From JALQTD01 sp965656785 (lineage in GTDB: Bacteria; Bacteroidota; Bacteroidia; Flavobacteriales_D; Sanyastnellaceae), in contig CBFHLY010000010.1 of NCBI GenBank assembly GCA_965656785.1, positions 1 to 64,000 of the forward strand: a DNA stretch of 64,000 nt. The letters run 5' to 3'. How positions within the stretch are numbered: the stretch's first letter is position 1; each line of letters begins with the position of its first letter. Below, in pieces: positions 8,054 to 20,614 of the stretch. The position numbers and the translations under genes were made by a program. Below the pieces are notes generated by a model. That model worked only from the letters and a program-made list of their open reading frames with translations, was not told where the DNA came from and made no database searches.

Positions 8054-9097
8054 ATGACCGTCCTTCCTGCATCCACTGAACGGAGTTTGCGCCGCTGGGC
8101 GCGGGTCACTTTTGTTTCTGCCTATTTGGTCGTGCTTGCTGGAAGCGTGGTGCGCATGACCGGCTCGGGCATGGGATGTCCGGATTGGCCGCGGTGCTTC
8201 GGTTTGCTCATCCCCCCGACCGAATCGGCGCAAGTGACGTGGACGGAGGGCGAGTCGTACGACACCGGGCGCATGCTCGTCGCAAACGATACGTTGTGGG
8301 TGGTTCAGCAACCGCTCGAGGCGGGATCGTTCGCGAAGGCCCAAGCGGAAGGGTGGGTGCGGCCTTATGACAAGCACGATTACGCCCTGTTCAATCCGGT
8401 GCACACGTGGGTCGAGTTCATCAACCGGCTCATCGGTGCCTTCACGGGCCTGCCGGCGCTGGTCTTCTTCGGTTTGGCCGTTCGGCACGCACTGCGTCGC
8501 CGCGGATGGCGTCCGGTCCTCGCTGCGGTGTGGACCCTGGTCATGCTAGCATTCGCAGCGTGGTTGGGCAAGAAGGTCGTCGATGGCAACCTCATCCCGG
8601 GCTCCATCACCTTGCACATGGTGGGAGCGCTGGCCATCCTGGCAGGTCTCCTTGTGTTCATCGCCGATTCGCTTCGCCGGGAGCGGCCGATGGCGTGGCG
8701 GTTGCATCGGGGCTGGCTCGCTGTGGCTACCGTGTTGGCGGCGGGCCAGCTCGTCTTTGGAACCCAGGTGCGCGAGGCGATTGATGGGCTCTCCGCGGCG
8801 GGGGTGATGCGCTCGGATTGGCTCGGTGCGTTGCCCGATTGGTGGAAGGCGCATCGGACGGCGTCCTGGGTGGTGTTGGCGGTGCACGCGGCTTGGTCGG
8901 TTCCGTTGTGGCGCCAAGGCGGCGATGCGAAGCGGTTGGCCCAGGTGGTGGCGGCCATCCTGGCGGGGCAGTTCCTAACGGGCGTGGCGTTTTCGTGGGC
9001 AGGGATGCCAGCACCTGCGCAGCCCGTTCACCTGCTGCTCGGCATGGCGTTGGTGCTGGTCAATGCGTGGGCGTGGACCCGTGCTTCCCGTGCCTGA
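8054..9097 (+). CDS. ctaA: Heme A synthase (CtaA/COX15 family)
   Basis: 347 residues with about eight membrane segments. CtaA oxidises the heme O methyl group to make heme A for cytochrome oxidase. Candidate heme-ligand histidines are His117 (NPVHTWVEFINRL), His188 (SITLHMVGA), His267/His278 (WKAHRTASWVVLAVHAAW) and His326 (AQPVHLLLG). The first periplasmic loop has the Cys pair Cys42/Cys48 (GCPDWPRC) known from Bacillus CtaA. The loop from about 50 to 115 is long and polar. It follows the HMA lipoprotein and ends at a hairpin shared with nrdA. Confidence 0.93.
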   Translation: MTVLPASTERSLRRWARVTFVSAYLVVLAGSVVRMTGSGMGCPDWPRCFGLLIPPTESAQVTWTEGESYDTGRMLVANDTLWVVQQPLEAGSFAKAQAEGWVRPYDKHDYALFNPVHTWVEFINRLIGAFTGLPALVFFGLAVRHALRRRGWRPVLAAVWTLVMLAFAAWLGKKVVDGNLIPGSITLHMVGALAILAGLLVFIADSLRRERPMAWRLHRGWLAVATVLAAGQLVFGTQVREAIDGLSAAGVMRSDWLGALPDWWKAHRTASWVVLAVHAAWSVPLWRQGGDAKRLAQVVAAILAGQFLTGVAFSWAGMPAPAQPVHLLLGMALVLVNAWAWTRASRA

Positions 9098-9106
9098 TGG
9101 CCCCCG

Positions 9107-9149
9107 AACGCAACAAGCCAGGAGCGGAGGCCCCTGGCTTGTTTGCGTT
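9107..9149. terminator. Bidirectional terminator between ctaA and nrdA
   Basis: A long hairpin with arms CGCAACAAGCCAGG and CCTGGCTTGTTTGCG lies in the 67-bp gap between two convergent genes, so it can stop transcription from both sides. Confidence 0.8.
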
Positions 9150-9164
9150 TGAAGGAATGGCGGA

Positions 9165-11540
9165 TCACCCGCTGCACATTTCGCAATCGTCCGGATTCTC
9201 GAGTGAGCAGGCGATGGCCGCTTGCTCCGCTTCGGTCATTTCGCGGATGGGCTTCTGTTGCGGTGCGGGTTGGGATTTGTACTTCTTGTCCACCGTGAAC
9301 TTGATGGCATCGGTAGCGGCTTTCGTGCGCAAGTAGTACATGCCCGTTTTCAAGCCCCTCTTCCATGCGTGGAAGTGCATGGAGGTCAACTTGCCCGTGT
9401 TCACGTTCTCCATGAACACGTTGAGGCTTTGCGATTGGCAAATGAAGGCGCCTCGATCTGCGGACATGTCGATGAGCGCGCGCTGTGGAATTTCCCAAGC
9501 CGTGCGGTACAAAGCCCGCAGGTTTTCGGGAATCTCCTCGATGTTTTGGATGGAACCGTTCGCCGCGATGATGCGGTTCTTCATGTCCTCGTTCCACAAG
9601 CCCAGGCTGTTCAAATCCCGCAGCAAGTGCTTGTTCACGATGATGAATTCACCCGCAAGCACCCGCCGCGTGTAAATGTTCGACGTGTAGGGCTCGAAGC
9701 ATTCGTTGTTGCCCAAAATCTGCGCCGTCGACGCCGTCGGCATCGGTGCGAGCAACAGGGAGTTGCGCAGTCCGTGTTCCTTGATTTCCTCTTTCAGGAT
9801 GTCCCACTCCCAACGCGAAGAGGGCTCGACGTTCCACATGTCGAACTGCAAGATGCCCTTCGATGCGGGCGATCCCGGGAACGTTTCGTACGCCCCTTCT
9901 TCCTTGGCAAGGTCCTTCGATGCGGTGCACGCGGCGTAGTAGAGGGTTTCGAAGATGTCCTTGTTCAGCTTGCGCGCTTCCTCCGAATCGAAGGGATACC
10001 GCATCATGATGAACGCATCGGCGAGGCCTTGAACGCCGATGCCGATGGGGCGGTGGCGCATGTTTGAGTTCCGGGCTTCCGGAATCGGGTAGTAGTTCCG
10101 ATCGATGATGCGGTTCAAGTTCTTCGTCACTTGGTACGTGATCTCGAAGAGCTTGTCGTGGTCGAATTCGCCGTCGTTCACGAACCGGGGCAGCGCAACG
10201 GAGGCCAAATTGCACACCGCTACTTCGTCGGGCGCCGTGTACTCCATGATCTCGGTGCAGAGGTTCGACGACCGGATGGTGCCGAGGTTCTTCTGGTTCG
10301 ACTTCCGGTTCGCGTGGTCTTTGTACAGCATGTAAGGCGTCCCGGTCTCGATTTGGCTTTCCAAAATCTTGAACCACAAATCCTGTGCCTTCACCGTCTT
10401 CCGGCCCTTGCCCTCCGACTCATACTTCGTGTACAACGCCTCGAATTCTTCGCTGTGCTTGTCGGCCAACCCCGGGCACTCATTGGGGCACATCAGCGTC
10501 CACTCGCCGTTCTCCTCCACCCGCTTCATGAACAAATCCGGAATCCACATGGCGTAGAACAAATCCCGCGCCCGCTGCTCCTCCTTTCCGTGGTTCTTCT
10601 TCAAGTCGAGGAAGTCGTACACGTCCGCGTGCCACGGCTCGAGGTAGATGGCGAACGACCCTTTGCGCTTGCCGCCGCCTTGGTCCACGTAGCGCGCCGT
10701 GTCATTGAAGACCCGCAACATCGGTACGATGCCGTTCGAGGTGCCGTTCGTTCCCTTGATGTAAGAGCCCGTTGCACGGACGTCGTGGATGGCGAGGCCG
10801 ATGCCGCCGGCGTTTTGCGAAATCTTCGCGGTTTGCTTGAGCGTATCGTAAATGCCCGTGATGCTGTCTTCCTTCATGGTGAGCAGGAAGCAGCTGGACA
10901 TTTGGGGCTTCGGCGTGCCGGAGTTGAACAGGGTGGGCGTGGCGTGGGTGAACCAGCCTTCGCTCATCATGTTGTAGGTGGCCACCGCACTCTCGAGGTC
11001 CTCTTTGTGGATGCCCACCGCCACGCGCATCAGCATTTGTTGCGGCCGCTCGGTGATCTTGCCGTCGAGCTTCAGCAGGTACGAACGTTCCAGGGTCTTG
11101 AAACCGAAGAAGTCATAGTTGAAGTCCCGATCGTAAATGATTTGTGAGTCGAGGAATTCCGCGTTTTCGCGGATGATTTCCATGACGTCGGTGGCGATGA
11201 GGCTCGCGTTTTCTCCGGTTACCGGGTCCACGTAGGTGTGGAGCAGCTCCATCGTTTCCGCGAACGATTTGTACGTGGATTTGTGCAAGTTCGAGACCGC
11301 AATGCGCGAGGCCAAACTCGCATAGTCGGGATGCGAAACCGCATTCGTCGCCGCCACTTCCGCCGCGAGGTTGTCGAGCTCCGTGGTGGTCACCCCATCG
11401 TACACCCCTTCGATGACGCGCATCGCCACCTTCACGGCGTCCACGGCATCGTCCAGCCCGTAGCAGAGCTTCTTGATGCGTGCGGTGATCTTATCGAATT
11501 GAACCAGCTCCCGCCGGCCGTCGCGCTTGACTACGTACAT
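9165..11540 (-). CDS. nrdA: Ribonucleoside-diphosphate reductase class Ia, alpha subunit
   Basis: 791 residues. It reduces ribonucleoside diphosphates to deoxy forms together with NrdB. Residues 1-90 form an ATP-cone (VVKRDGRRELVQFDKITARI) for allosteric dATP/ATP control. The catalytic region shows MSSCFLLTM, SQNAGGIGLAIHDVRATGS, NLCTEIMEY (radical Cys and Glu) and PMPTASTAQILGNNECFEPY. The C-terminal tail ends CEMCSG, the redox pair that passes electrons from thioredoxin or glutaredoxin. It is 11 nt downstream of nrdB. Confidence 0.97.
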   Translation of the reverse strand: MYVVKRDGRRELVQFDKITARIKKLCYGLDDAVDAVKVAMRVIEGVYDGVTTTELDNLAAEVAATNAVSHPDYASLASRIAVSNLHKSTYKSFAETMELLHTYVDPVTGENASLIATDVMEIIRENAEFLDSQIIYDRDFNYDFFGFKTLERSYLLKLDGKITERPQQMLMRVAVGIHKEDLESAVATYNMMSEGWFTHATPTLFNSGTPKPQMSSCFLLTMKEDSITGIYDTLKQTAKISQNAGGIGLAIHDVRATGSYIKGTNGTSNGIVPMLRVFNDTARYVDQGGGKRKGSFAIYLEPWHADVYDFLDLKKNHGKEEQRARDLFYAMWIPDLFMKRVEENGEWTLMCPNECPGLADKHSEEFEALYTKYESEGKGRKTVKAQDLWFKILESQIETGTPYMLYKDHANRKSNQKNLGTIRSSNLCTEIMEYTAPDEVAVCNLASVALPRFVNDGEFDHDKLFEITYQVTKNLNRIIDRNYYPIPEARNSNMRHRPIGIGVQGLADAFIMMRYPFDSEEARKLNKDIFETLYYAACTASKDLAKEEGAYETFPGSPASKGILQFDMWNVEPSSRWEWDILKEEIKEHGLRNSLLLAPMPTASTAQILGNNECFEPYTSNIYTRRVLAGEFIIVNKHLLRDLNSLGLWNEDMKNRIIAANGSIQNIEEIPENLRALYRTAWEIPQRALIDMSADRGAFICQSQSLNVFMENVNTGKLTSMHFHAWKRGLKTGMYYLRTKAATDAIKFTVDKKYKSQPAPQQKPIREMTEAEQAAIACSLENPDDCEMCSG

Positions 11541-11551
11541 GTTGCTTGAAA

Positions 11552-12595
11552 TTAAAAGTCGGCGTCCAACGAGAAGGCGTTGTCTTGGCTGTCATTGGAC
11601 TTCATGACGCCCGCCTTTTGGTATTCACCCACCCGCTTTTCAAAGAAGTTGGACTTTCCTTGCAGCGAAATCATGTCCATGAAGTCGAACGGGTTCGTCA
11701 CATCGAATTCCTTCTCGCAGCCCAACTCCACCAGCAACCGGTCCGCCACGAACTCAATGTACTGGCTCATCAAATCGGAATTCATTCCGATCAAGCGGAC
11801 CGGAAGTGCGTCGAGGATGAACTCCTTCTCAATGGTCACCGCATCCACGATGATCTTGCGCACCGTTTTCTTCGGCAGCTTGTTAACGATGTGATCGTTG
11901 TAGAGCATGCAAGCGAAGTCGCAGTGGAGGCCTTCGTCGCGCGAGATGAGTTCGTTCGAAAAGCTCAATCCGGGCATCAAGCCGCGCTTCTTCAACCAGA
12001 AGATGGAACAAAAGCTGCCGCTGAAGAAGATGCCTTCCACCGCTGCAAACGCCACGATGCGTTCAGCAAACGAACCGTTTTCAATCCAGTTCAGCGCCCA
12101 GTCCGCCTTTTTCTTTACGCAATCGAGGGTTTCGATGGCGTTGAACAGCTGGAGCTTCTCTTCCTTGTCCTTGATGTAGGTGTCGATGAGCAAGGAGTAG
12201 GTTTCCGAATGGATGTTCTCCATCATGATTTGGAAACCGTAGAAAAACTTGGCCTCGGTGTATTGAACTTCCGCGACGAAGTTCTCGGCCAAATTTTCGT
12301 TCACGATGCCATCCGACGCCGCGAAGAACGCGAGCACATGCTTGATGAAGTACCGCTCGTCGTCGTTCAGTTTGCTGTTCCAATCCACGATGTCAGCGGC
12401 CAAATCAATTTCCTCCGCCGTCCAAAAACTCGCTTCCGATCGCTTGTAAAAACTCCAAATGTCATCGTGTTCGATGGGGAACAAGACGAAGCGATTCGGA
12501 TTCTCTGCTAGAATGGGTTCCGCAACAACGGTGTTTTCTGGCAGGACAGCGTCGATGGTCGACTGGGTCGAGGTGGCGGTGTTGATTTCGTTCAT
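11552..12595 (-). CDS. nrdB: Ribonucleoside-diphosphate reductase class Ia, beta subunit
   Basis: 347 residues from the ATG at 12595 (MNEINTATST); a longer frame upstream lacks a family-like N-terminus. It is the diiron protein that generates the tyrosyl radical used by NrdA. Iron ligands are visible in EVQYTEAKFFYGFQIMMENI (Glu and His pair region) and SRDEGLHCDFACMLY. It is the first gene of the nrdB-nrdA operon and diverges from secA across a 507-bp spacer. Confidence 0.96.
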   Translation of the reverse strand: MNEINTATSTQSTIDAVLPENTVVAEPILAENPNRFVLFPIEHDDIWSFYKRSEASFWTAEEIDLAADIVDWNSKLNDDERYFIKHVLAFFAASDGIVNENLAENFVAEVQYTEAKFFYGFQIMMENIHSETYSLLIDTYIKDKEEKLQLFNAIETLDCVKKKADWALNWIENGSFAERIVAFAAVEGIFFSGSFCSIFWLKKRGLMPGLSFSNELISRDEGLHCDFACMLYNDHIVNKLPKKTVRKIIVDAVTIEKEFILDALPVRLIGMNSDLMSQYIEFVADRLLVELGCEKEFDVTNPFDFMDMISLQGKSNFFEKRVGEYQKAGVMKSNDSQDNAFSLDADF

Positions 12596-13102
12596 GGTCG
12601 CGATGACTGAATCAGTGGGGTTAAACTTGTGGTTTCGGCGGCGGGCTTGCGAGCGGGTTTTCCTGGTTAGAAAGGACAAAAACCACACGTTCCGAATCCT
12701 TTCAGGTCCGGAATTGGTGGCAAGTTTCCCCCCACAAAGGGGGCGAGAAGTGAATGGTTAAGTGCCAGGAAAACGGAGGTCAGCAAGGCCCACTTCCGAA
12801 TGACGATTCAAAGAAAGTCGAAGACCGGGCAGAAGCCCAAAACAAAAGAATCCACAATAGCGGGTAGTTGTGAACAACGCGACTGAATATAACGCTGTAA
12901 TAAATTGGTTGTCAAATGTTATAGTGCGATTATGAACGAATCGTGAGGAACTTTTTGAGCCTTTGGGGCCGATTTTTTGGCACGATTTTGTAAGGGTGAT
13001 TGGGGTCGTTTTCAGGGGGGATTTGGCTCCCAAAAAAGGGGCATTCCGCAGCCCCGCTAGATTCCTTTCCCAGCGGTGCGAATCCCTCCGTACTTTTGTA
13101 GC
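12596..13102. other. Divergent intergenic region between nrdB and secA
   Basis: 507 bp without a credible gene. The part from about 12840 to 12950 is strikingly AT-rich compared with its surroundings and contains an inverted repeat, GTTGT-GA-ACAAC, at 12867-12878. It should contain the nrdB promoter, which I cannot pinpoint; no clear NrdR box is visible. The secA -7 box is at its right edge. Confidence 0.55.
13091..13098 (+). promoter_or_regulatory. -7 box of secA
   Basis: TACTTTTG, an exact TAnnTTTG match, ends 4 nt before the secA ATG. Confidence 0.6.
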
Positions 13103-16459
<3,357 letters not shown>

Positions 16460-16462
16460 TCG

Positions 16463-16927
16463 ATGGATTTTCACGCGGAAACGCCCTCGGCTGAGCGGTT
16501 GACGGCGGCGCTTGGAGCGTTGGAGCCCGGGACGCAACCGGCTTGGGGGAAGCTCGATGCGCCGGGCATGGTGCAGCATGTGAACCGGTTCATGGAGCTG
16601 TACCTCGGGGAGCGGAAGATGGGCGGATTTGCGGGGTGGATGGCACGCCATTTGGGCAAGGTCTTTTTGCGGCGGGTGGCGGTGAAGTCGCCGTTTGAGA
16701 CGCCGCGGAATTTGGCGACGGCGCCGGTGTTGGCGGTGCGAGGAGGCGCGGATTTCACGGGCGAGGTGGAGCGGTTTGTGGACTTGTTGGGCCAAATCGA
16801 AGCGCTATCCGGAACCTACGAGCACCCCGTGTATGGGGCGATGCCGGCGGACGACGTCAAGGGGTTGGTGCGGCACCATACGGCGCACCACTTTTTTCAG
16901 TTCGGGCTGCTGTCACGCGAAGGGTAA
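16463..16927 (+). CDS. DUF1569-like (DinB-superfamily) protein
   Basis: 154 residues. The segment WGKLDAPGMVQHVNRFMELY and the C-terminal RHHTAHHFFQFGLL place putative metal-binding histidines where DinB-like four-helix proteins have them, and the size fits DUF1569. Enzymatic activity is unknown. It starts 3 nt after secA, so it may be read through from secA. Its end overlaps the convergent DUF72 gene by 15 bp. Confidence 0.75.
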   Translation: MDFHAETPSAERLTAALGALEPGTQPAWGKLDAPGMVQHVNRFMELYLGERKMGGFAGWMARHLGKVFLRRVAVKSPFETPRNLATAPVLAVRGGADFTGEVERFVDLLGQIEALSGTYEHPVYGAMPADDVKGLVRHHTAHHFFQFGLLSREG

Positions 16928-17803
16928 AACGGAGGGCGCGACGGGGCGGGTGCCGCTGGCGGCTTCGACTCGGTCGGCGAAGGCGGCGCAGGTTTCGGGA
17001 GTGGTGACGCTGTCGGGTTGGTGGACGAGGAAGTGGGCTTCTCGGAGGCCCCGGTCGAACCAGCTGCCGAGGCGGTCGATCCAGGATTGAAGGCGGATTT
17101 GGTCCGTCGGATGGCCGTCGTAACCCCCCCACCGAATCAACACAAACGGCGCGGTCACGCGCATGTGCACCGCATCCCGCCGACCCGCCGTATCGCTGAT
17201 CACGGCCCCCACACCCAACGCCTCCAGCCCCTCCCAAACCCCCTCCGCCTCCGCCCCGCCAGCGAACCAGTCCGGGTGCCGGAACTCCACGGCCACCTCC
17301 AACTCCCGCGGCCACTGTGCCAAATAATCCAGCAACGCCTGTCCCTTATTTGGCCCATAATTCGGCGGCAACTGAATGAAGGACGGCCCCCGGCGCGCCC
17401 CTAACGCAACGAGCCCGTCGATGAAATCCGCCGTCGGCCCCTCGCAATTCGCAAACCGCCGAAAGTGCGTGATGATCTGCGGAAACTTGGCACAGAACCG
17501 AAAATGCTCCGGCATCCCCGCCGCCCATTCGGCCATCCGGTCCGCCGGGTGAATGCGGTAATGCGTGGCGTTGAACTCGATCGTCCCAAACGCCCGCCCA
17601 TACGCCTCCGGCCACGCCCGCTGCGGCACCCCCTGAAACACGCTTCCCCGCCACGCCCGCACCGTCCACATCGTCCCCCCACACCGCACGTTCCACGGCC
17701 GCCCCGCGCCCGACAGCACGCGCCCCGTCACCTCCGCATCGCCCGGCAACGCAAAGCCCCCGTCCGGGAACCCCTCCAACGTCTCCAACTTTCCAAATTT
17801 CAT
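16913..17803 (-). CDS. DUF72 family protein (YecE-like)
   Basis: 296 residues from the ATG at 17803 (MKFGKLETLEGF). Features of the TIM-barrel-like DUF72 family are FGTIEFNATHYRIHP, FRFCAKFPQIITHFRRF, IQLPPNYGPN, EVAVEFRHPDWF and ALGVGAVISDTAG. The biochemical function of DUF72 is not established. A TAGCTTTG box lies 8 nt before the start, in the short gap shared with comF, which diverges from it. Confidence 0.88.
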   Translation of the reverse strand: MKFGKLETLEGFPDGGFALPGDAEVTGRVLSGAGRPWNVRCGGTMWTVRAWRGSVFQGVPQRAWPEAYGRAFGTIEFNATHYRIHPADRMAEWAAGMPEHFRFCAKFPQIITHFRRFANCEGPTADFIDGLVALGARRGPSFIQLPPNYGPNKGQALLDYLAQWPRELEVAVEFRHPDWFAGGAEAEGVWEGLEALGVGAVISDTAGRRDAVHMRVTAPFVLIRWGGYDGHPTDQIRLQSWIDRLGSWFDRGLREAHFLVHQPDSVTTPETCAAFADRVEAASGTRPVAPSVLPFA

Positions 17804-17811
17804 CGCACCCA

Positions 17812-17819
17812 CAAAGCTA
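17812..17819 (-). promoter_or_regulatory. -7 box of the DUF72 gene
   Basis: TAGCTTTG on the minus strand, 8 nt before the ATG at 17803. Confidence 0.5.
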
Positions 17820-17877
17820 GCACCCCCGCCCACAAACTCCCCATGGAAACCCGGAACCGGCGCCCTTCATTTGCCCC

Positions 17878-18531
17878 ATGATCAACTGGAATGGGGCGTG
17901 GGATTGGGTGTTCCCCCGGTGGTGCGTGCGCTGCGAGGCGCCGGCCTGGGGAGAAGACATGCCGCTCGGGGCGTGCTGGGCGTGCGCGCTCTCGTGGCCG
18001 GACGTTCGCGGCACTGCCGGCCAAGTCCTGTTCGCCGACCGCGTCTACGGCCTCCGGGGCGCCCTCGGATTCCGCCTCCGGGGCGCCCCCGAACTCCACC
18101 CGCTCGTCCACCGCATCAAGTACGGAGGCGACCGGTGGCTCGCCGAGCGCGCCGGCCGGTGGCTCGCAGCCGGCAACGACCCGCCCGGCACGGTCCTCGT
18201 CCCGGTCCCCCTTCACTGGCGCCGAAAAGCCCGACGCGGCTACAACCAAGCCGAACTCATCGCCCGCGGCGCGGGCCGCCACTGGCACCTCCCGGTCGCC
18301 CGCGACGCCCTCCTCCGACGCCAGCACCAGGCCTCCCTGACGGGCAGCAACCGCACGACCCGTCAACAAACCCTCGGCGCGACCTACGAAGCCCGCCCTC
18401 CCACCGGTCCGCACCGCGCGGTCCTCGTTGACGACGTGCTCACGACCGGCGCCACGTTGCGCGCCTGCGCCACCGCCCTCGAAGCGAAGGGCTGGCAAGT
18501 CACGGGCGCGGCGGTCCTGGCCTTGGCGTGA
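17878..18531 (+). CDS. ComF-family phosphoribosyltransferase-like protein
   Basis: 217 residues. The N-terminus carries a four-Cys zinc motif (Cys16, Cys19, Cys33, Cys36). Residues 110-125 read VPVPLHWRRKARRGYN, the ComF signature, and AVLVDDVLTTGAT (181-193) is the PRPP-binding loop. ComF proteins take part in DNA uptake and recombination in several bacteria, though the reaction is unclear. A weak -7-like box, TTCATTTG at 17866-17873, stands 4 nt before the ATG. Confidence 0.9.
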   Translation: MINWNGAWDWVFPRWCVRCEAPAWGEDMPLGACWACALSWPDVRGTAGQVLFADRVYGLRGALGFRLRGAPELHPLVHRIKYGGDRWLAERAGRWLAAGNDPPGTVLVPVPLHWRRKARRGYNQAELIARGAGRHWHLPVARDALLRRQHQASLTGSNRTTRQQTLGATYEARPPTGPHRAVLVDDVLTTGATLRACATALEAKGWQVTGAAVLALA

Positions 18532-18542
18532 ACCCCGCGCCG

Positions 18543-18550
18543 TATCTTTG
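18543..18550 (+). promoter_or_regulatory. -7 box of the fRMsr gene
   Basis: TATCTTTG, 4 nt before the ATG at 18555 and 11 nt after the comF stop. Confidence 0.6.
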
Positions 18551-18554
18551 CCCC

Positions 18555-19052
18555 ATGTCATCCACGCTGCACGTGCCGTCCGATCCTGCCGAACGCTGGC
18601 CCACCCTGTTGCCCCAATTGCGGGCCTTGGTGGAAGGCGAACCCCACTGGGTCGCGAACTTGGCGAATTTGGCTGCGGCGCTTTACGAGGCGTTTGGCTG
18701 GCACTGGGTGGGATTTTACACGGTGGACTTCCAACGCGACCAGCTGGTGCTCGGTCCGTTCCAAGGTCCGGTGGCGTGCACGCGCTTGCACCACAGCAAA
18801 GGCGTGTGCGCGGCAGCCTGGGACGCGGTCGCAACCCAGCACGTCCCTGACGTCGAGGCCTTCCCCGGTCACGTCGCTTGCAGCGCTGCCACCCGTTCGG
18901 AAGTGGTGGTGCCCATTTGCGCTCAAGGCAGGGTGGTGGCCGTCCTCGACATCGATTCGACGCAGCTCGACGGCTTCAGCGCCGCCGACGTGGCGGGTTT
19001 GGAGGCGGTGGCGGCCTTGGTGGAAACGCACTGGGACGCATGGGAATCCTGA
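18555..19052 (+). CDS. msrC: Free methionine-R-sulfoxide reductase (GAF-domain, fRMsr)
   Basis: 165 residues, a single GAF domain. It reduces free methionine-R-sulfoxide using thioredoxin. The three redox cysteines are Cys75, Cys85 (GVCAAAWD) and Cys109 (HVACSAATRSEVVVP). Their spacings of 10 and 24 residues equal those of E. coli fRMsr (84, 94, 118), with Cys109 the expected catalytic residue. The start at 18555 is chosen because a TATCTTTG box ends 4 nt before it. The 3' end overlaps the next lipoprotein gene by 13 bp. Confidence 0.93.
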   Translation: MSSTLHVPSDPAERWPTLLPQLRALVEGEPHWVANLANLAAALYEAFGWHWVGFYTVDFQRDQLVLGPFQGPVACTRLHHSKGVCAAAWDAVATQHVPDVEAFPGHVACSAATRSEVVVPICAQGRVVAVLDIDSTQLDGFSAADVAGLEAVAALVETHWDAWES

Positions 19053-20614
19053 AGTGGTGGCCGGTGGCGATGCTCCTCGCGGGGTGCGCTCAAGTGTCCG
19101 CGCCCACGGGCGGTCCGGTGGACGAGGACCCGCCGCAGGTGGTGGCGGTGGATCCGCCCGCCGGCACGACGAATTGGGAGGGCGGCGTGCTGCGCATTGC
19201 GTTCGATGAGTACGTGCAGGTGAAGAACTTCCGCGAGCAGTGGCTGATTTCTCCGCCGCTCGATGCGTTGCCGACGTACCGGTTGCGGGGCAAGACGTTG
19301 GAATTGGACTGGTCGGACGTAACGCTGCCGGAGGGCACCACGGTGGTGCTGGATTTGGGCGAGTCGGTCGTGGATTTGCACGAGGGGAACCCGTTTCTGA
19401 AGGGGGTTTGGGCGGCTTCCACGGGCTCCGAGTTGGATTCGTTGCGCTGGTCAGGCCAAATCCTTCACCGCGATTTCGCCACCCCCACCCCCGGCATCCG
19501 CGTCATGCTCTTCCCCGCGGCCTGGCCATTGGACTCCCTCCTGGCCGGCGCCCGCCCCCGCTACGTGGGCTTGACGGACGCCGCTGGTCGGTTCGAAGTG
19601 GGCTACATCGCGCCCGGGCGGTACCGCACGTGGGCGGTCGAGGACGCGAACAAGGATTGGGCGTGGCAGCCGGGCGAGTCGGTCGGATGGGGCCCGGTCT
19701 GGGAGGCTGGCGATACCCTGCCCACTGCGATGACGCTGTTCCCGACGGCCGAACCCGAGTCCGTCTATCCCGGCCGCGCCACCGCCGACTCCTCCGGCCT
19801 CATCGCCGTCGAATGGCACGGCCCGGCCGCTACCCGCCACGTCAGCTGGCGAGGCCTCGACGGGGATTCCCTGAGTTGGTGGGCCGATCGCGACAGCGTG
19901 TGGATTTGGCCCAGCGATCCGGACACCTTGGTTTGGACCTGGCAAGGCGGCGCGGACACCCTCGCGGTGCGCCGATCCGCCGCCCGCCGCCCGCTCAGCC
20001 CGTCCGCAAAACCCAGCGGCAAGCACGTGGCCAGCCGACTCCGTACGCTCCGATACGCCCAGCCGATCAGCGCCATCGATCCAGCAGGGTGGCGCATCAT
20101 CGTGGACAGCATCGAGGTGGGCTTCGACTCCCTGACCCTCTTGACCCCCTTCGAAATCGCCCTTCACGCGGCCGAAGCCCCCGGCGTGAAGTACACGCTC
20201 GAGGTGGACCCCGATGGCGTGACGCTGTTGGGCGGCCAACCGACCGATTCGATCGAAACCCAGTGGGCTACTTGGCCGGACGATCACCTGTCGGAGCTCA
20301 TCGTGACCGCAAAGGCTCCGGCGGTGGCCGGCCGGTTGCGCTTAGAGGATGCCGCGGGCCGGAACCTCGCCGAACGCCCCTTGGCTGCCGACGATTCCAT
20401 CCAATGGATCATTCGGGAATTGCTGCCGGGCAAGGTTGAACTGGTTTGGGAATCCGATCGGCACAGCGAAGGCGCGTTTCAGGAGGCCGATCCTGCGCTG
20501 ACTCGGCTCGGCGACGTGCGGTTGAAGGCGCTGGGTGGGTTGGAATTGCGGTCGAATTGGACGGTGGAGTGGCAGTGGTCGATTGACACCGGGAAATTCC
20601 CGAAATTGCAGTGA
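19040..20614 (+). CDS. Lipoprotein with N-terminal Ig-like (Big_5-type) domain
   Basis: 524 residues from MGILKWWPVAMLLAGC, a lipoprotein signal with lipobox LAGC. Residues 25-125 (APTGGPVDEDPPQVVAVDP, then LRIAFDEYVQV) match the Big_5 Ig-like domain of Bacteroidota lipoproteins that begin with APxGGP. The middle contains a carboxypeptidase-regulatory-like strand, GLTDAAGRFEVGYIAPGRYR. It is probably exposed at the outer membrane. It is translationally coupled on both sides: a 13-bp overlap with fRMsr and a 1-nt TGATG overlap with the CHU_C gene. Confidence 0.85.
   Translation: MGILKWWPVAMLLAGCAQVSAPTGGPVDEDPPQVVAVDPPAGTTNWEGGVLRIAFDEYVQVKNFREQWLISPPLDALPTYRLRGKTLELDWSDVTLPEGTTVVLDLGESVVDLHEGNPFLKGVWAASTGSELDSLRWSGQILHRDFATPTPGIRVMLFPAAWPLDSLLAGARPRYVGLTDAAGRFEVGYIAPGRYRTWAVEDANKDWAWQPGESVGWGPVWEAGDTLPTAMTLFPTAEPESVYPGRATADSSGLIAVEWHGPAATRHVSWRGLDGDSLSWWADRDSVWIWPSDPDTLVWTWQGGADTLAVRRSAARRPLSPSAKPSGKHVASRLRTLRYAQPISAIDPAGWRIIVDSIEVGFDSLTLLTPFEIALHAAEAPGVKYTLEVDPDGVTLLGGQPTDSIETQWATWPDDHLSELIVTAKAPAVAGRLRLEDAAGRNLAERPLAADDSIQWIIRELLPGKVELVWESDRHSEGAFQEADPALTRLGDVRLKALGGLELRSNWTVEWQWSIDTGKFPKLQ

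Noticed and set aside
6554..8488. Long minus-strand frame covering the transporter, the HMA lipoprotein and part of ctaA
   Set aside because: It crosses three well-supported genes, changes amino-acid character abruptly and has no family match.
11546..12511. Long plus-strand frame opposite nrdB
   Set aside because: Shadow of nrdB, whose iron ligands are intact on the minus strand.
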